DNA of 64,000 bases from Mesorhizobium sp. M00.F.Ca.ET.216.01.1.1 (GTDB taxonomy: Bacteria; Pseudomonadota; Alphaproteobacteria; Rhizobiales; Rhizobiaceae): assembly GCF_004010325.2 (NCBI RefSeq), contig NZ_SADR02000003.1, positions 124,001-188,000 on the forward strand. Direction: 5' to 3'. Positions 28,655-36,986 of the stretch are shown piece after piece. The number at the start of each line of letters is the position of its first letter. The stretch's first letter is position 1. Both the position numbers and the translations under genes were made by a program. Below the pieces are notes generated by a model, which saw only the letters and a program-made list of their open reading frames with translations, searched no databases and was not told the DNA's origin.

Positions 28655-28668
28655 ACATGATGCAAACG

Positions 28669-28722
28669 GCCCTTTAGCAAGTTGTTTAACGTGGCTGCAA
28701 GCCGACCGGCCAAATCACCACG
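28669..28722 (-). promoter_or_regulatory. SAM-II riboswitch aptamer upstream of metX
   Basis: The minus strand reads CGTGG-TGATTTGGCCGGTCGG-CTTGCAG-CCACG-TTAAACAACTTGCTAAAGGG. This fits the SAM-II consensus: P1 CGTGG/CCACG, the conserved TGATTT after the first stem strand, TTAAA and the late GCTAAA that forms the pseudoknot. SAM-II is largely confined to alphaproteobacteria and is typically found upstream of metX, metA or metZ. It precedes an intrinsic terminator. Confidence 0.88.
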
Positions 28723-28737
28723 GAACTGTGGCTGCTC

Positions 28738-28765
28738 TTCTAGGCCCGGCGCGCGTCGGCGTCAA
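28738..28765 (-). promoter_or_regulatory. Predicted promoter for the metX leader
   Basis: On the minus strand TTGACG (28760-28765) and CTAGAA (28738-28743) are separated by 16 bases, a good sigma-70-type pair. Transcription would start near 28731, just upstream of the SAM-II aptamer that begins at 28722, so the leader would consist of aptamer and terminator. Confidence 0.5.
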
Positions 28766-28882
28766 CGGCCAGCCTTTTTGCGGCGAGTCGTTCGGGCGAT
28801 CGCCGCCTCTCGACATTCCAGGCCACGGCTTGTATTTCCGCTGCGGCTTCCGGACGGAAGCACTCTCGACGGATTTTGCGAT

Positions 28883-29992
28883 ATGAACCAGACACCGGAT
28901 AAGGCACGTCCAACGCCCCGCGCGGGCATCATGGACATCGAAGCCTATGTGCCGGGCAAAAGCACGGCGCCGGCCGGTGTCGCCAAGGTCTATAAACTGT
29001 CGTCGAACGAGAATCCGCTCGGTCCTTCGCCGAAGGCGATAGAGGCGGCGCGCGAGGTCGCGGCCAGGCTCGACGTCTATCCCGACGGCACCGCCAGGCG
29101 CCTGCGGGAGGCGATCGCCGAGGTGCATGGCCTCAACCCGACAAACATCGTCTGTTCCAATGGCTCCGATGAGATTCTGGGCCTGCTTGCGCAGACCTAT
29201 CTCGCGCCCGGCGATGAGGCCATCATCACCGAGCACGCCTTCATGGTCTACAAGATCTACATCCAGTCGGCCGGTGCGACGCCGGTATCGGTCAAGGAAA
29301 CCGATGAACGCGCTGACGTCGATGCGATCCTTGCGGCGGTGACGCCGCGTACCAGGATCATTTTCCTCGCCAATCCCAACAATCCGACCGGCACCTATGT
29401 GCCGTTCCAGGAGGTGCGCCGCCTGCATGCCGGCCTGCCACGGAACGTGCTTCTGGTGCTGGATGCCGCCTATGCCGAATATGTCCGCCGCAACGACTAT
29501 GAGGCCGGCGTCGAACTGGTGGCCGGCGCCGAGAACGTGGTCATGACCCGTACCTTCTCCAAGATCGGCCTTGGCGGCGCACGGATCGGCTGGATGTACG
29601 CGCCGCTGCACATCGTCGACGCGATCAACCGCGTGCGGGGTCCCTTCAACGTCAACGCGACGGCGATCGAGGCCGGCATTGCCGCAATCCGCGACCGCGC
29701 CCATGTCGAGCGCAGCGTGGCGCACAACGAGACCTGGCTGGCATGGGTGAGCGAGGAATTGACCAGGCTCGGGCTGCGGGTGACGCCGAGCGTCGGCAAT
29801 TTCGTCCTCATCCACTTTCCCGAGGACAAAAAGCATTCGGCAGCGGCAGCGGACGATTACCTCACCGCGCGCGGCTATATATTGCGGCGCGTTTCCGGCT
29901 ACGGCTTTCCGAATGCGCTGCGCATGACCATCGGCACCGAAGAGGCCAATCGCGGCGTCGTCGCCGCGCTCAAGACATTTCTGAAAAGCTGA
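28883..29992 (+). CDS. hisC: Histidinol-phosphate aminotransferase (aspartate/aromatic aminotransferase fold I)
   Basis: The 369-residue PLP enzyme has [19 protein letters not shown] at the N-terminus, [24 protein letters not shown] and the PLP lysine in [16 protein letters not shown]. It matches HisC. In rhizobia the HisC paralogue beside tyrA may instead or also act on tyrosine and phenylalanine precursors, which fits the six-base spacing to the tyrA-type gene. The ATG at 28883 starts the conserved N-terminus [13 protein letters not shown]. The promoter lies in the 28766-28882 region shared with the divergent metX unit. Confidence 0.93.
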   Translation: MNQTPDKARPTPRAGIMDIEAYVPGKSTAPAGVAKVYKLSSNENPLGPSPKAIEAAREVAARLDVYPDGTARRLREAIAEVHGLNPTNIVCSNGSDEILGLLAQTYLAPGDEAIITEHAFMVYKIYIQSAGATPVSVKETDERADVDAILAAVTPRTRIIFLANPNNPTGTYVPFQEVRRLHAGLPRNVLLVLDAAYAEYVRRNDYEAGVELVAGAENVVMTRTFSKIGLGGARIGWMYAPLHIVDAINRVRGPFNVNATAIEAGIAAIRDRAHVERSVAHNETWLAWVSEELTRLGLRVTPSVGNFVLIHFPEDKKHSAAAADDYLTARGYILRRVSGYGFPNALRMTIGTEEANRGVVAALKTFLKS

Positions 29993-29997
29993 AAACA

Positions 29998-30951
29998 ATG
30001 AAATCACCGATGTTCGAAAAGATCGCACTGGTGGGCATCGGCCTGATCGGCTCGTCGCTGGCGCGGGTCATCCGCCGCGAAGGGCTTGCCCGGCACGTCG
30101 CCGTCTCGACGCGCAGCGAAGCGACGCTGGTGCGGGCCCGGGAACTCGGCCTTGGCGATTCCTACACGACGGACGCAAAAGCGGCGGTTCGCGATGCCGA
30201 TCTGGTGATCGTCTCGGTACCGGTCGGCTCTTCGGGCGACGTTGCCGCCGAAATCGCGCCGGCGTTGAAGCAAGGCGCCATCCTCACCGATGTCGGCTCG
30301 ACCAAGGCGTCGGTGATCACGCAGATTGAGCCGCATGTGCCTGATGGCGTGCATTTCATTCCCGGCCATCCGCTGGCCGGCACAGAGAAATCAGGACCGG
30401 ATGCCGGCTTCGCCGAATTGTTCGAGAACCGCTGGTGCATCTTCACGCCGCTGCCGGGTACCGACCCCGATGCACTCGAAAAACTTTCGGAATTCTGGCG
30501 CCGCTGCGGCTCCAACATCGACACGATGGACCCGCAGCACCACGACATGACGCTGGCCATCGTCTCGCATCTGCCACACATCATCGCCTATAACATTGTC
30601 GGCACCGCAGACGACCTGGAGTCGGTGACCAAATCCGAAGTCATCAAATACTCCGCCTCCGGCTTTCGCGACTTCACCCGTCTCGCCGCCTCCGATCCGA
30701 CCATGTGGCGGGACGTTTGCCTGCACAACAAGGACGCCATCCTCGAAATGCTGGCGCGGTTCTCGGAAGACCTCGCCTCGCTGCAGCGGGCGATCCGCTG
30801 GGGTGACGGTGAAAAACTGTTCGACCTGTTCACCCGCACCCGCGCTGTCCGCCGCTCGATCATCGAGGCCGGCCAGGACATCGATGCGCCGGATTTCGGC
30901 CGCCAGGCCGTTGAACACCCAGTAAAGGGCGAGCACCCAGCGAAGGGATAG
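29998..30951 (+). CDS. tyrA: Prephenate/arogenate dehydrogenase
   Basis: The 317-residue protein has an NAD(P)-binding GIGLIGSSLARVIRR, VSVPVGSSGDVAAEIAP, VGSTKASVI, the catalytic-site GHPLAGTEKSGPDAGFAELF and a helical dimerisation domain ending RSIIEAGQDIDAPDF. It oxidatively decarboxylates prephenate or arogenate toward tyrosine. It starts six bases after the hisC stop (ATG at 29998), so the genes are co-transcribed. The C-terminus carries a small duplication, EHPVKGEHPAKG, outside the fold. Confidence 0.93.
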   Translation: MKSPMFEKIALVGIGLIGSSLARVIRREGLARHVAVSTRSEATLVRARELGLGDSYTTDAKAAVRDADLVIVSVPVGSSGDVAAEIAPALKQGAILTDVGSTKASVITQIEPHVPDGVHFIPGHPLAGTEKSGPDAGFAELFENRWCIFTPLPGTDPDALEKLSEFWRRCGSNIDTMDPQHHDMTLAIVSHLPHIIAYNIVGTADDLESVTKSEVIKYSASGFRDFTRLAASDPTMWRDVCLHNKDAILEMLARFSEDLASLQRAIRWGDGEKLFDLFTRTRAVRRSIIEAGQDIDAPDFGRQAVEHPVKGEHPAKG

Positions 30952-30958
30952 GCCGGTC

Positions 30959-31891
30959 TCAGGCTTTTGGACCGTCAGGCCAGTGGGTCGCCATCATCGC
31001 CAGCGTCTCGGCCCTGTCAGGCGCGCCCAGCCTGCCGCCGAAGCGCAGGCATTTGAGCGCGGCAGCGGCGCTGGCAAAGCGCAATGCCTGTTCGACCGGC
31101 ATGGCTTCCGCCAGGCCAACGGCAAAGGCGCCGTGAAACACGTCGCCGGCAGCTAGCGTATCCACCGCCTTGATCCTTGGCGCCGCGACATGGCGCACAA
31201 ACCCGGCTGAGCGGTCGAACCACCAGCTTCCCGCCGCTCCGCCCGTCACCGCGACAAATGCATCGGTGCGTGAGGCGAGATCGGCACAGGCGGTTTCCGG
31301 ATCCAACGCCTGGCCGCAAACGATACGCGCCGCCGGCTCCGAGGCGACGATGTGCGACGCCAGCGGCAACAGGCGTTTCAGCACGTCTAAGGGTGCGGTG
31401 TCCGCATCCAGTATGGCCGGACTGCCGGCTGCGCGCGCCGCCGAAAGCGCTAGTGCTGCAGCGCCCGGCCAGCGCACATCGACCAGCACGGCGTCGAAGG
31501 CGGAGAGGTCGGCGGGCAGCGCCTCTGGATCGGTCTGCGCCCGCCTGTCATAGAACGGAACGATGATGCGCTCGCCATGCGCGTCGACCAGGATCGAGGC
31601 CAGCGCGGAGCGTGTGCCATCGACACGCCGGACAAAGCTGCAATCGACGCCCTCGGCTTCGATCCCGGCCACCAGCTGATCGCCGACAGAATCGTCTCCA
31701 GCGCTTGCCCAGAGCGATACCGCTGCACCGAGGCGACGTGCGGCACAGGCTGCGCTCGCGGCCATGCCCGAGGCGATCTGGACAGCGTCGGAGGCGATGA
31801 ACTTGCCCTGGTGCGCTGGCAGCGTATCGACCCGCAGGATCGTATCGAGCGTCAGCGCGCCAACGCTCAGGAGCTTCACCGGTCTGCTCAT
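30959..31891 (-). CDS. PfkB-family carbohydrate kinase
   Basis: The 310-residue protein has the N-terminal VGALTLDTILRVDTLP and the C-terminal PfkB signature VDTLAAGDVFHGAFAVGLAE, with the catalytic Asp in AGD. Family members phosphorylate sugars such as ribose, fructose, adenosine or KDG; the central IASGMAASAACAARRLGA suggests a ribokinase/sulfofructose kinase-like branch, but the substrate is open. It is convergent with tyrA and lies 5 bp downstream of the DUF2125 gene on the same strand. Confidence 0.87.
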   Translation of the reverse strand: MSRPVKLLSVGALTLDTILRVDTLPAHQGKFIASDAVQIASGMAASAACAARRLGAAVSLWASAGDDSVGDQLVAGIEAEGVDCSFVRRVDGTRSALASILVDAHGERIIVPFYDRRAQTDPEALPADLSAFDAVLVDVRWPGAAALALSAARAAGSPAILDADTAPLDVLKRLLPLASHIVASEPAARIVCGQALDPETACADLASRTDAFVAVTGGAAGSWWFDRSAGFVRHVAAPRIKAVDTLAAGDVFHGAFAVGLAEAMPVEQALRFASAAAALKCLRFGGRLGAPDRAETLAMMATHWPDGPKA

Positions 31892-31896
31892 CTCAC

Positions 31897-32895
31897 CTAT
31901 TCCACCGGCTTGATCTTGCCCAGCGGGATGAAGCCGAGCGAGGCCTTGCCCTTGACGACCTTAAGCGGCATCGACGGCTCATTGCCGAGCAAGGCCAGAC
32001 CGGCAAAGCCCTGCTCGATCTCATTCTTCTGCTCGGGGATGGCGGTGCCGAGGATTGCCGCCACGGCTTTAGGGTCTTTCAGCCTGATCGTCAGATCGGC
32101 GTTGATCAAGCCATCGGCATCGACCGATACCGGCCCGGAGACGGTAACGCGCGCCGTTCCCGACGACAGATCGAGCTTGCGGATGTCGATCGCCTGGCCG
32201 CGCAGGCTCTTCACCTGCGTCCTGACCAGCGCGACGCCGTTCTTCAGCGTTGCCTCGCCGCTGCCGTCAAGCGGTGGCAGCACGCGACCGCCGATCGCGT
32301 CGGCGTCGATTTCGAGATCGGCGAAACTCCCGGCGTAGTCGACGTCCTGGCCGCTTGGGCGCAGTTCGCCGGCAGCGTTTCGGGCATAGAACAGCTCGAC
32401 CGGATCGCCGTCGTCGACCGGGTCGGTCTGGCCGGACAGGCCCTCGGCCTTCAGTGAAATACACCGGGGCAGCGGCCAGGACAATTTCATATCGCCTCGC
32501 AGATTGTCCCAGTCGATCCACAGCGGTGCCATCCCTGGAACGGAGGTCCTGAGCGGTCCCCGCAAATCGGCGGCAGGCGACAAAGGCTGGGTGATCTGGG
32601 CGACAGCGTTGAAGCTGCCGGTCGATGCGGCGATGTTCCTGGCGTCGTCCTGGTAGGCCAGGCTGTCACAGGAAACAGCGAAGCTGAGCGGATAGCCGCT
32701 AACCACAAGATTGATGCACCCGGCCTTGATCCCGTCGTTGTCGAGGGCGGCGACTGCCTTGTCGGCTTCGCTCTTGATGCGATCCGACAGATAGAACCAG
32801 CCGGCACTGTAGACGCCGAACAAAACGACGATGACGGCGGCAAGCCAGAACAGCCGGCGGCGAAACTTCGGCGGGCGCTCGTCACTTGACGTCAT
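31897..32895 (-). CDS. DUF2125 domain-containing protein
   Basis: The 332-residue protein has one N-terminal transmembrane helix (about residues 14-34, RRLFWLAAVIVVLFGVYSAGWF) and a long periplasmic region with the DUF2125 pattern: GYPLSFAVSCDSLAYQD, DWDNLRGDMKL, and a late VVKGKASLGFIPLGKI. The fold is probably an AsmA-like or beta-taco lipid-binding domain; the function is not established. The ATG at 32895 is preferred over a longer frame. It is divergent from the ChaC-like gene. Confidence 0.82.
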   Translation of the reverse strand: MTSSDERPPKFRRRLFWLAAVIVVLFGVYSAGWFYLSDRIKSEADKAVAALDNDGIKAGCINLVVSGYPLSFAVSCDSLAYQDDARNIAASTGSFNAVAQITQPLSPAADLRGPLRTSVPGMAPLWIDWDNLRGDMKLSWPLPRCISLKAEGLSGQTDPVDDGDPVELFYARNAAGELRPSGQDVDYAGSFADLEIDADAIGGRVLPPLDGSGEATLKNGVALVRTQVKSLRGQAIDIRKLDLSSGTARVTVSGPVSVDADGLINADLTIRLKDPKAVAAILGTAIPEQKNEIEQGFAGLALLGNEPSMPLKVVKGKASLGFIPLGKIKPVE

Positions 32896-33022
32896 GATGC
32901 GGCTCTCGTTACGCGTGTGCTGCGGGCGGGCTGTCGTTTCCGGCAACAACAGGGGACCGAGACGATAGAAAAACACCGCCCCGGTGCGGTGTCGTCACTC
33001 TCATGCAATCAGGCTTGGCGAT

Positions 33023-33556
33023 ATGGGCGATTTTTGGGTTTTTGGCTACGGCTCGCTGATCTGGCGACCGGGTTTCGCACATGTCGAGACGCGGCGCGCA
33101 CGTCTTTACGGCTATCGCCGGTCGCTCTGCGTCTACTCTTTCGTGCATCGCGGGACGCGCGAGCGGCCCGGGCTGGTGCTCGGCCTCGACCATGGCGGCT
33201 CCTGCATCGGACTGGCTTTCCGTGTTCCCGGCGACTTGCGCGGCGAGGTCATTACCTATCTGCGCGAGCGCGAGCTGGTCACCGACGTCTATCTCGAACG
33301 CTTGCTCGACATTCGCCTCAACAAGGGCAAGGCGGCTGGGGGCGAGACGGTCAAGGCGGTCGCCTATGTCGTCGACCGCCGGCACGAGCAATATGCCGGC
33401 GCGCTCGATGCAGCTGACGCCGCGGCAGTGGTTCGCGGCGCCGTCGGCCAGTCGGGGAAGAACGAGGACTACGTGGCCAGCACGCTGCAGCATCTCGAGG
33501 CACTCGGCATCCGCGACCATTGGCTGGAAGAGGTCGCGAAACGGATCGGCTCGTGA
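33023..33556 (+). CDS. Gamma-glutamylcyclotransferase (ChaC-like)
   Basis: The 177-residue protein starts MGDFWVFGYGSLIWRPGF, the ChaC/GGCT active-site motif YGSLI, and has YRRSLCVYSFVHRGTRERPGLVLGLDHGGSCIGLAFRV and YLRERELVTDVYLER, where a glutamate of this kind acts as the catalytic acid/base. ChaC enzymes degrade glutathione by releasing 5-oxoproline and Cys-Gly. The ATG at 33023 follows a GAT-rich region without a strong Shine-Dalgarno; a longer frame begins at 32984. Confidence 0.9.
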   Translation: MGDFWVFGYGSLIWRPGFAHVETRRARLYGYRRSLCVYSFVHRGTRERPGLVLGLDHGGSCIGLAFRVPGDLRGEVITYLRERELVTDVYLERLLDIRLNKGKAAGGETVKAVAYVVDRRHEQYAGALDAADAAAVVRGAVGQSGKNEDYVASTLQHLEALGIRDHWLEEVAKRIGS

Positions 33557-33571
33557 CCTTTGTTCGTCCGC

Positions 33572-34552
33572 CTACATCCTGAACATCTGTTTTCCCAAAT
33601 CGGCGCGATCCAGGCTGTTTGTCACGGCGAGCTTGAACTCCGCCAGCGGATGGATGCCGCCGACAGGGACATGAAAGCCGGGCTGGCCAAAGATGTCGAT
33701 AATCTCGCGCAGCACTGGCCTGTCGGCTTCGACAGGCGGCGAAAAGAAATAGCGATAGATATTTGCCCGGATCTCGACGCTGCTCAGCAACACGTCGAAA
33801 TTGTGCAGTTCGAAACGCTCGGCGCTCATGCCGCCATTGATGACCATCTGCCCGCCCAGAGCGAGGGTGCGGATCAATTCGCCGCTGACCGGTCCGCCGA
33901 CATGGTCGATGACCCCGCTCAGCCCTGCGCTGCCGGTGATTTCGATCACCGCATCCCTGATGCCGGTCTTCAAGTCTGAGAGATCGAGGACGGCGGCGGC
34001 GCCAAGCTCCTTCAGGTCCAGGCTTTGATGGCGACGTCGTACGATCGCGATCACATTGATGCCGCGCCGTTGGGCGAACTGCATTACCATCGTCGAAATC
34101 GATGAATAGCCGGCCGTGACGGCCAGCCACTGGCCGGGTTGCACACGCGAATCCGCCAGCAGATCCCAGGCGGTGATCGGGTTCACCAGCTGCCCAGCGC
34201 GTTCGATCGGATAGCCGGCGGGCAGCGGGATCAGCCATTCGGCCGGAACGACCGAGTACTCGGCCCAGCTGTTGTAGTAGCTGAACGCGACAAGCGTGCC
34301 GGGTTCCAGCATGACGTTGGCGCCCACCGCCTCGACGATGCCCGCGCCGTGGTTGCCGGCGGTCTGCCGGGGAAAATGCGGCTTCTTCGGTTCGGGATAG
34401 AGGTTCTGGATGAACAGGAAGTCGCCCGGGTTGACCGAGGCCGAGACCATCCTGACCAGCGCTTCGCCATCGCTGACCTGCGGAACCGGAATGTCGTCCA
34501 GATAGAGCACGTCCCGCGGCGAGCCGATTTCATCGAATACAATTGCTTTCAT
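33572..34552 (-). CDS. Zinc-independent medium-chain dehydrogenase/quinone oxidoreductase family protein
   Basis: The 326-residue protein has the MDR N-terminal domain (VRMVSASVNPGDFLFIQNLYP, GNHGAGIVEAVGANV) and a Rossmann region with WLAVTAGYSSISTMVMQFAQRRGINVIAIVRR. The zinc-ligand cysteine and histidine pattern of alcohol dehydrogenases is absent; it is closer to quinone oxidoreductases and trans-2-enoyl-CoA reductases. The substrate is unknown. It is divergent from the GlxA-type regulator, which is a likely controller. Confidence 0.82.
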   Translation of the reverse strand: MKAIVFDEIGSPRDVLYLDDIPVPQVSDGEALVRMVSASVNPGDFLFIQNLYPEPKKPHFPRQTAGNHGAGIVEAVGANVMLEPGTLVAFSYYNSWAEYSVVPAEWLIPLPAGYPIERAGQLVNPITAWDLLADSRVQPGQWLAVTAGYSSISTMVMQFAQRRGINVIAIVRRRHQSLDLKELGAAAVLDLSDLKTGIRDAVIEITGSAGLSGVIDHVGGPVSGELIRTLALGGQMVINGGMSAERFELHNFDVLLSSVEIRANIYRYFFSPPVEADRPVLREIIDIFGQPGFHVPVGGIHPLAEFKLAVTNSLDRADLGKQMFRM

Positions 34553-34574
34553 GTCGGTCTCCAAAATGACAAGC

Positions 34575-34630
34575 GGCTTGGGGTCGGCGGCTTGGGGTCG
34601 GCAGCTTGGGGTCGGCAGCTTGGGGTTGGC
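34575..34630. repeat. Four tandem copies of a 14-bp unit
   Basis: GGCTTGGGGTCGGC (34575-34588), an identical copy (34589-34602), AGCTTGGGGTCGGC (34603-34616) and AGCTTGGGGTTGGC (34617-34630) lie head to tail. The array is in the leader of the minus-strand oxidoreductase gene and upstream of the divergent regulator. Copy number could vary between strains. Confidence 0.85.
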
Positions 34631-34712
34631 AGACTGGACGGCGCCAGACCACGTACGCCGATGCCCCGTATCGGCGGCCACGAAACCTAGGGTCGGATCG
34701 CAAAAAAAGAAT

Positions 34713-34747
34713 TGGCAGATTTGACAATTTGTATGCTAAACCTGCCA
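34713..34747. promoter_or_regulatory. Divergent dyad TGGCAG-N23-CTGCCA before the GlxA/AraC regulator
   Basis: TGGCAG (34713-34718) and CTGCCA (34742-34747) flank an AT-rich core that contains TTGACA and TATGCT. The site is 26 bp upstream of the regulator start at 34773 and could be its autoregulatory or activation site for the divergent oxidoreductase. Confidence 0.4.
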
Positions 34748-34772
34748 CATCGTTTTGTTCGCAGGAGGCATC

Positions 34773-35741
34773 GTGGGCAATCGCGCCGTCCACGCCGTGA
34801 TCTGGCTGCCGTCGACCTTCTATTCGGCCGTGGCGGCGACGCTTGTTGAAATGTTCGACCTGGTGAACACCATTCGCGGCGCGCCGGCGATATCCTTCGA
34901 ATTCGTGGCACGGCAGGCCGATGCCACGACGACGCCGGGAATTTCCTTTCACACAAGGCGCGAACCTTCCCGGCGCATGGACCTGCTGATCCTGCTCGCC
35001 ATGCCCGGCATGCAGGTACCGGAACTTGTTGCCGCGCTGGAGGAGGAGAGCCGCCACGCCAGGCCGCTTATCAGCAGGGCGCGGCGCGAAAGGGCCATCA
35101 TCGCCGCGCATTGCGGCGCCGGGTATTTCCTCGCCGATGCCGGCCTTCTCGACCGAAAACGCGCAACGATCTCCTGGTGGCTGAAGGCCGACGCCCAGCG
35201 TCGCTTTCCGAAGGTGCGCTGGGACGCATCACGCGTCCTGATCGGGGATGGGCGGATCTACACGTGCGGCGGCGGCTTTTCCGGCCTGGAGCTCGGCAGG
35301 GCGCTGCTGAGAGATCTTGGCTTCGCTAAGGAGGAGCAACTGGTTCGCAAGCTCCTGGTGCTGCCGCCATCACGCCAGGTCCAGACGCCGTACGAGTTCC
35401 CGCTCACCGATCTGCTGCCCTCACAGGAGCCGTTCCGCGACCGGATCGAAGCGCTGTCAAGAACGAAGCTCGGAGCGCTCGACCTTGCCTTTCTTGGCGA
35501 GCAACTCGGCCTGACGCCACGGACGCTTGCACGGCGGTTTTCCGATGAATTGCACACCACTCCCGGCCGATGGATTCAGGACCAGCGCCTTGAGGCCGCA
35601 AAGACGCTTCTTGAAAGCACCAGGCTGGGCATTGCCGAGATATGCTATCAGGTTGGCTACCAGGATACTGCGTCGTTCAGCCGGCTTTTCAGCCGCGCGG
35701 TCGGATTGCCGCCTGGCGAATACCGGCGCCAGAGCCAGTAG
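34773..35741 (+). CDS. GlxA-family transcriptional regulator (DJ-1/PfpI plus AraC HTH)
   Basis: The 322-residue protein has an N-terminal DJ-1/PfpI-like domain (VHAVIWLPSTFYSAVAATLVEMFDLVNTIRG; IIAAHCGAGYFLADAGLLDRKRATISWWL) and a C-terminal AraC double helix-turn-helix (LDLAFLGEQLGLTPRTLARRFSDEL, then LGIAEICYQVGYQDTASFSRLFSRAVGLPPGEYR). Such regulators often control neighbouring oxidoreductases or aldehyde/amine catabolism. The GTG at 34773 has AGGAGG four bases upstream. It is divergent from the oxidoreductase at 34552. Confidence 0.85.
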   Translation: MGNRAVHAVIWLPSTFYSAVAATLVEMFDLVNTIRGAPAISFEFVARQADATTTPGISFHTRREPSRRMDLLILLAMPGMQVPELVAALEEESRHARPLISRARRERAIIAAHCGAGYFLADAGLLDRKRATISWWLKADAQRRFPKVRWDASRVLIGDGRIYTCGGGFSGLELGRALLRDLGFAKEEQLVRKLLVLPPSRQVQTPYEFPLTDLLPSQEPFRDRIEALSRTKLGALDLAFLGEQLGLTPRTLARRFSDELHTTPGRWIQDQRLEAAKTLLESTRLGIAEICYQVGYQDTASFSRLFSRAVGLPPGEYRRQSQ

Positions 35742-35897
35742 ATTACCCACCGGACATGGGGTGAGGCGGTAGCGCCTTTGTGAACCGCTGGCCGAAGGGA
35801 AAAGACCGCCGGGCATTTGACGGCGGCGCGGCGAGACATAGGTTATCGCCGTCAGGGGCTTTCACCCAATCCTTTCCCAGCATCACGGAGATCAGTC

Positions 35898-36844
35898 TTG
35901 CAGAAACGCCGTCTCGGTCAAACCGACCTTTCCATCGCGCCGCTGGTCCTGGGCGGCAACGTGTTCGGCTGGACCGCCGACGAGAAAACCTCCTTCGAGC
36001 TGCTCGACCGCTTTGTCGGCGCCGGGCTGAACGCAGTCGATACCGCGGATTCCTATTCGCGCTGGTACCCGGCAACAAGGGCGGCGAATCCGAAACCATC
36101 ATCGGCAAATGGATGAAAAGCCGTGGCAACCGCGACCAGGTTGTCGTCATCACCAAGGTCGGTTCCGACATGGGACAGGGCAAGAAGGATCTGTCCGCCG
36201 CCTATATCGAAAAGGCCATCGACGCATCGCTGAAGCGGCTGCAGACGGATGTCGTCGACCTCTATCTGTCGCACTGGCCGGACTCCGCGACCCCGTACGA
36301 GGAAACGCTCGGCGCCTACCAGAAGCTGCTTGCCAAGGGCAAGATCCGCTATGCTGGCGCCTCCAATCTTGATGCTGGCCAACTGCGCGCCGCGCTGGAT
36401 GTCGCAAGCCTTCGCGGCCTGCCGCGCTATGCGGTGCTGGAGCCTGAATACAATTTGTACGACCGCTCGTCCTTCGATGGCCCGCTGCATGATTTGTGCG
36501 TCGCCGGAGGCATCGGCGTCATTACTTATTTCAGCCTCGCCAAAGGGTTCCTGAGCGGCAAGTACCGCAGCGAAGACGATCTCGGCAAAAGCGCGCGCGG
36601 CGACGGCGTCAAGGCGTATCTCGATGCGCGTGGCATGCGCATCCTGACGGCACTCGACGCCGTGTCGGCACGCCATTCGGCCAAGCAGGCGGAAGTTGCA
36701 CTCGCCTGGGTGATGGCGCGGCCAGGCGTCACCGCACCGATCGCCAGCGCCACGACGCTTGACCAGGTCGACAGCCTCGTGCGCGCCGCATCGCTGAAGA
36801 TCAGTGCGGACGACATGGCGGCGTTGGACAAAGCGAGCGCATAG
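35898..36844 (+). pseudogene. Aldo/keto reductase, frameshifted near 36062
   Basis: The aldo/keto reductase family (VLQKRRLGQTDLSIAPLVLGG; LDRFVGAGLNAVDTADSY; IGKWMKSRGNRDQVVVITKVG; VDLYLSHWPD; YAGASNLDAGQLR) is read in two frames. The first part runs in one frame from a TTG at 35898 (GGAG about eight bases upstream) through ...TADSYSRW, and the rest continues one base earlier from about 36062, PGNKGGESETIIGKW. Family members read SRWVPGN; one G seems to be missing (TGGTACCC where TGGGTACCC is expected). This is either a real one-base deletion or a sequencing error; the residues on both sides are otherwise intact. The catalytic Tyr, in DSY, and the Lys in TKVG are present in the pieces. Confidence 0.8.
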
Positions 36845-36857
36845 CTAACCTGGTGAA

Positions 36858-36889
36858 GCTGCCTGGGTGTCGCAGGGCACACAGGCAGC
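36858..36889 (+). terminator. Hairpin between the aldo/keto reductase and the LysE gene
   Basis: GCTGCCT (36858-36864) and AGGCAGC (36883-36889) form a 7-bp stem with additional pairing inside. It begins 14 bp after the reductase stop codon. There is no T-run, so it may be only a weak terminator. Confidence 0.35.
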
Positions 36890-36986
36890 CGACACTGCGG
36901 ACAAGTTTGGCACAATCGTTCAAGACGCGTCACGCTGCCTTACCATACCGTCGCTTGCATCGTGGCAAAGATGCAGGGGACGCCGC

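Noticed and set aside
34575..34630. A CRISPR array
   Set aside because: The units are contiguous 14-bp tandem copies without unique spacers, and no cas genes are present.
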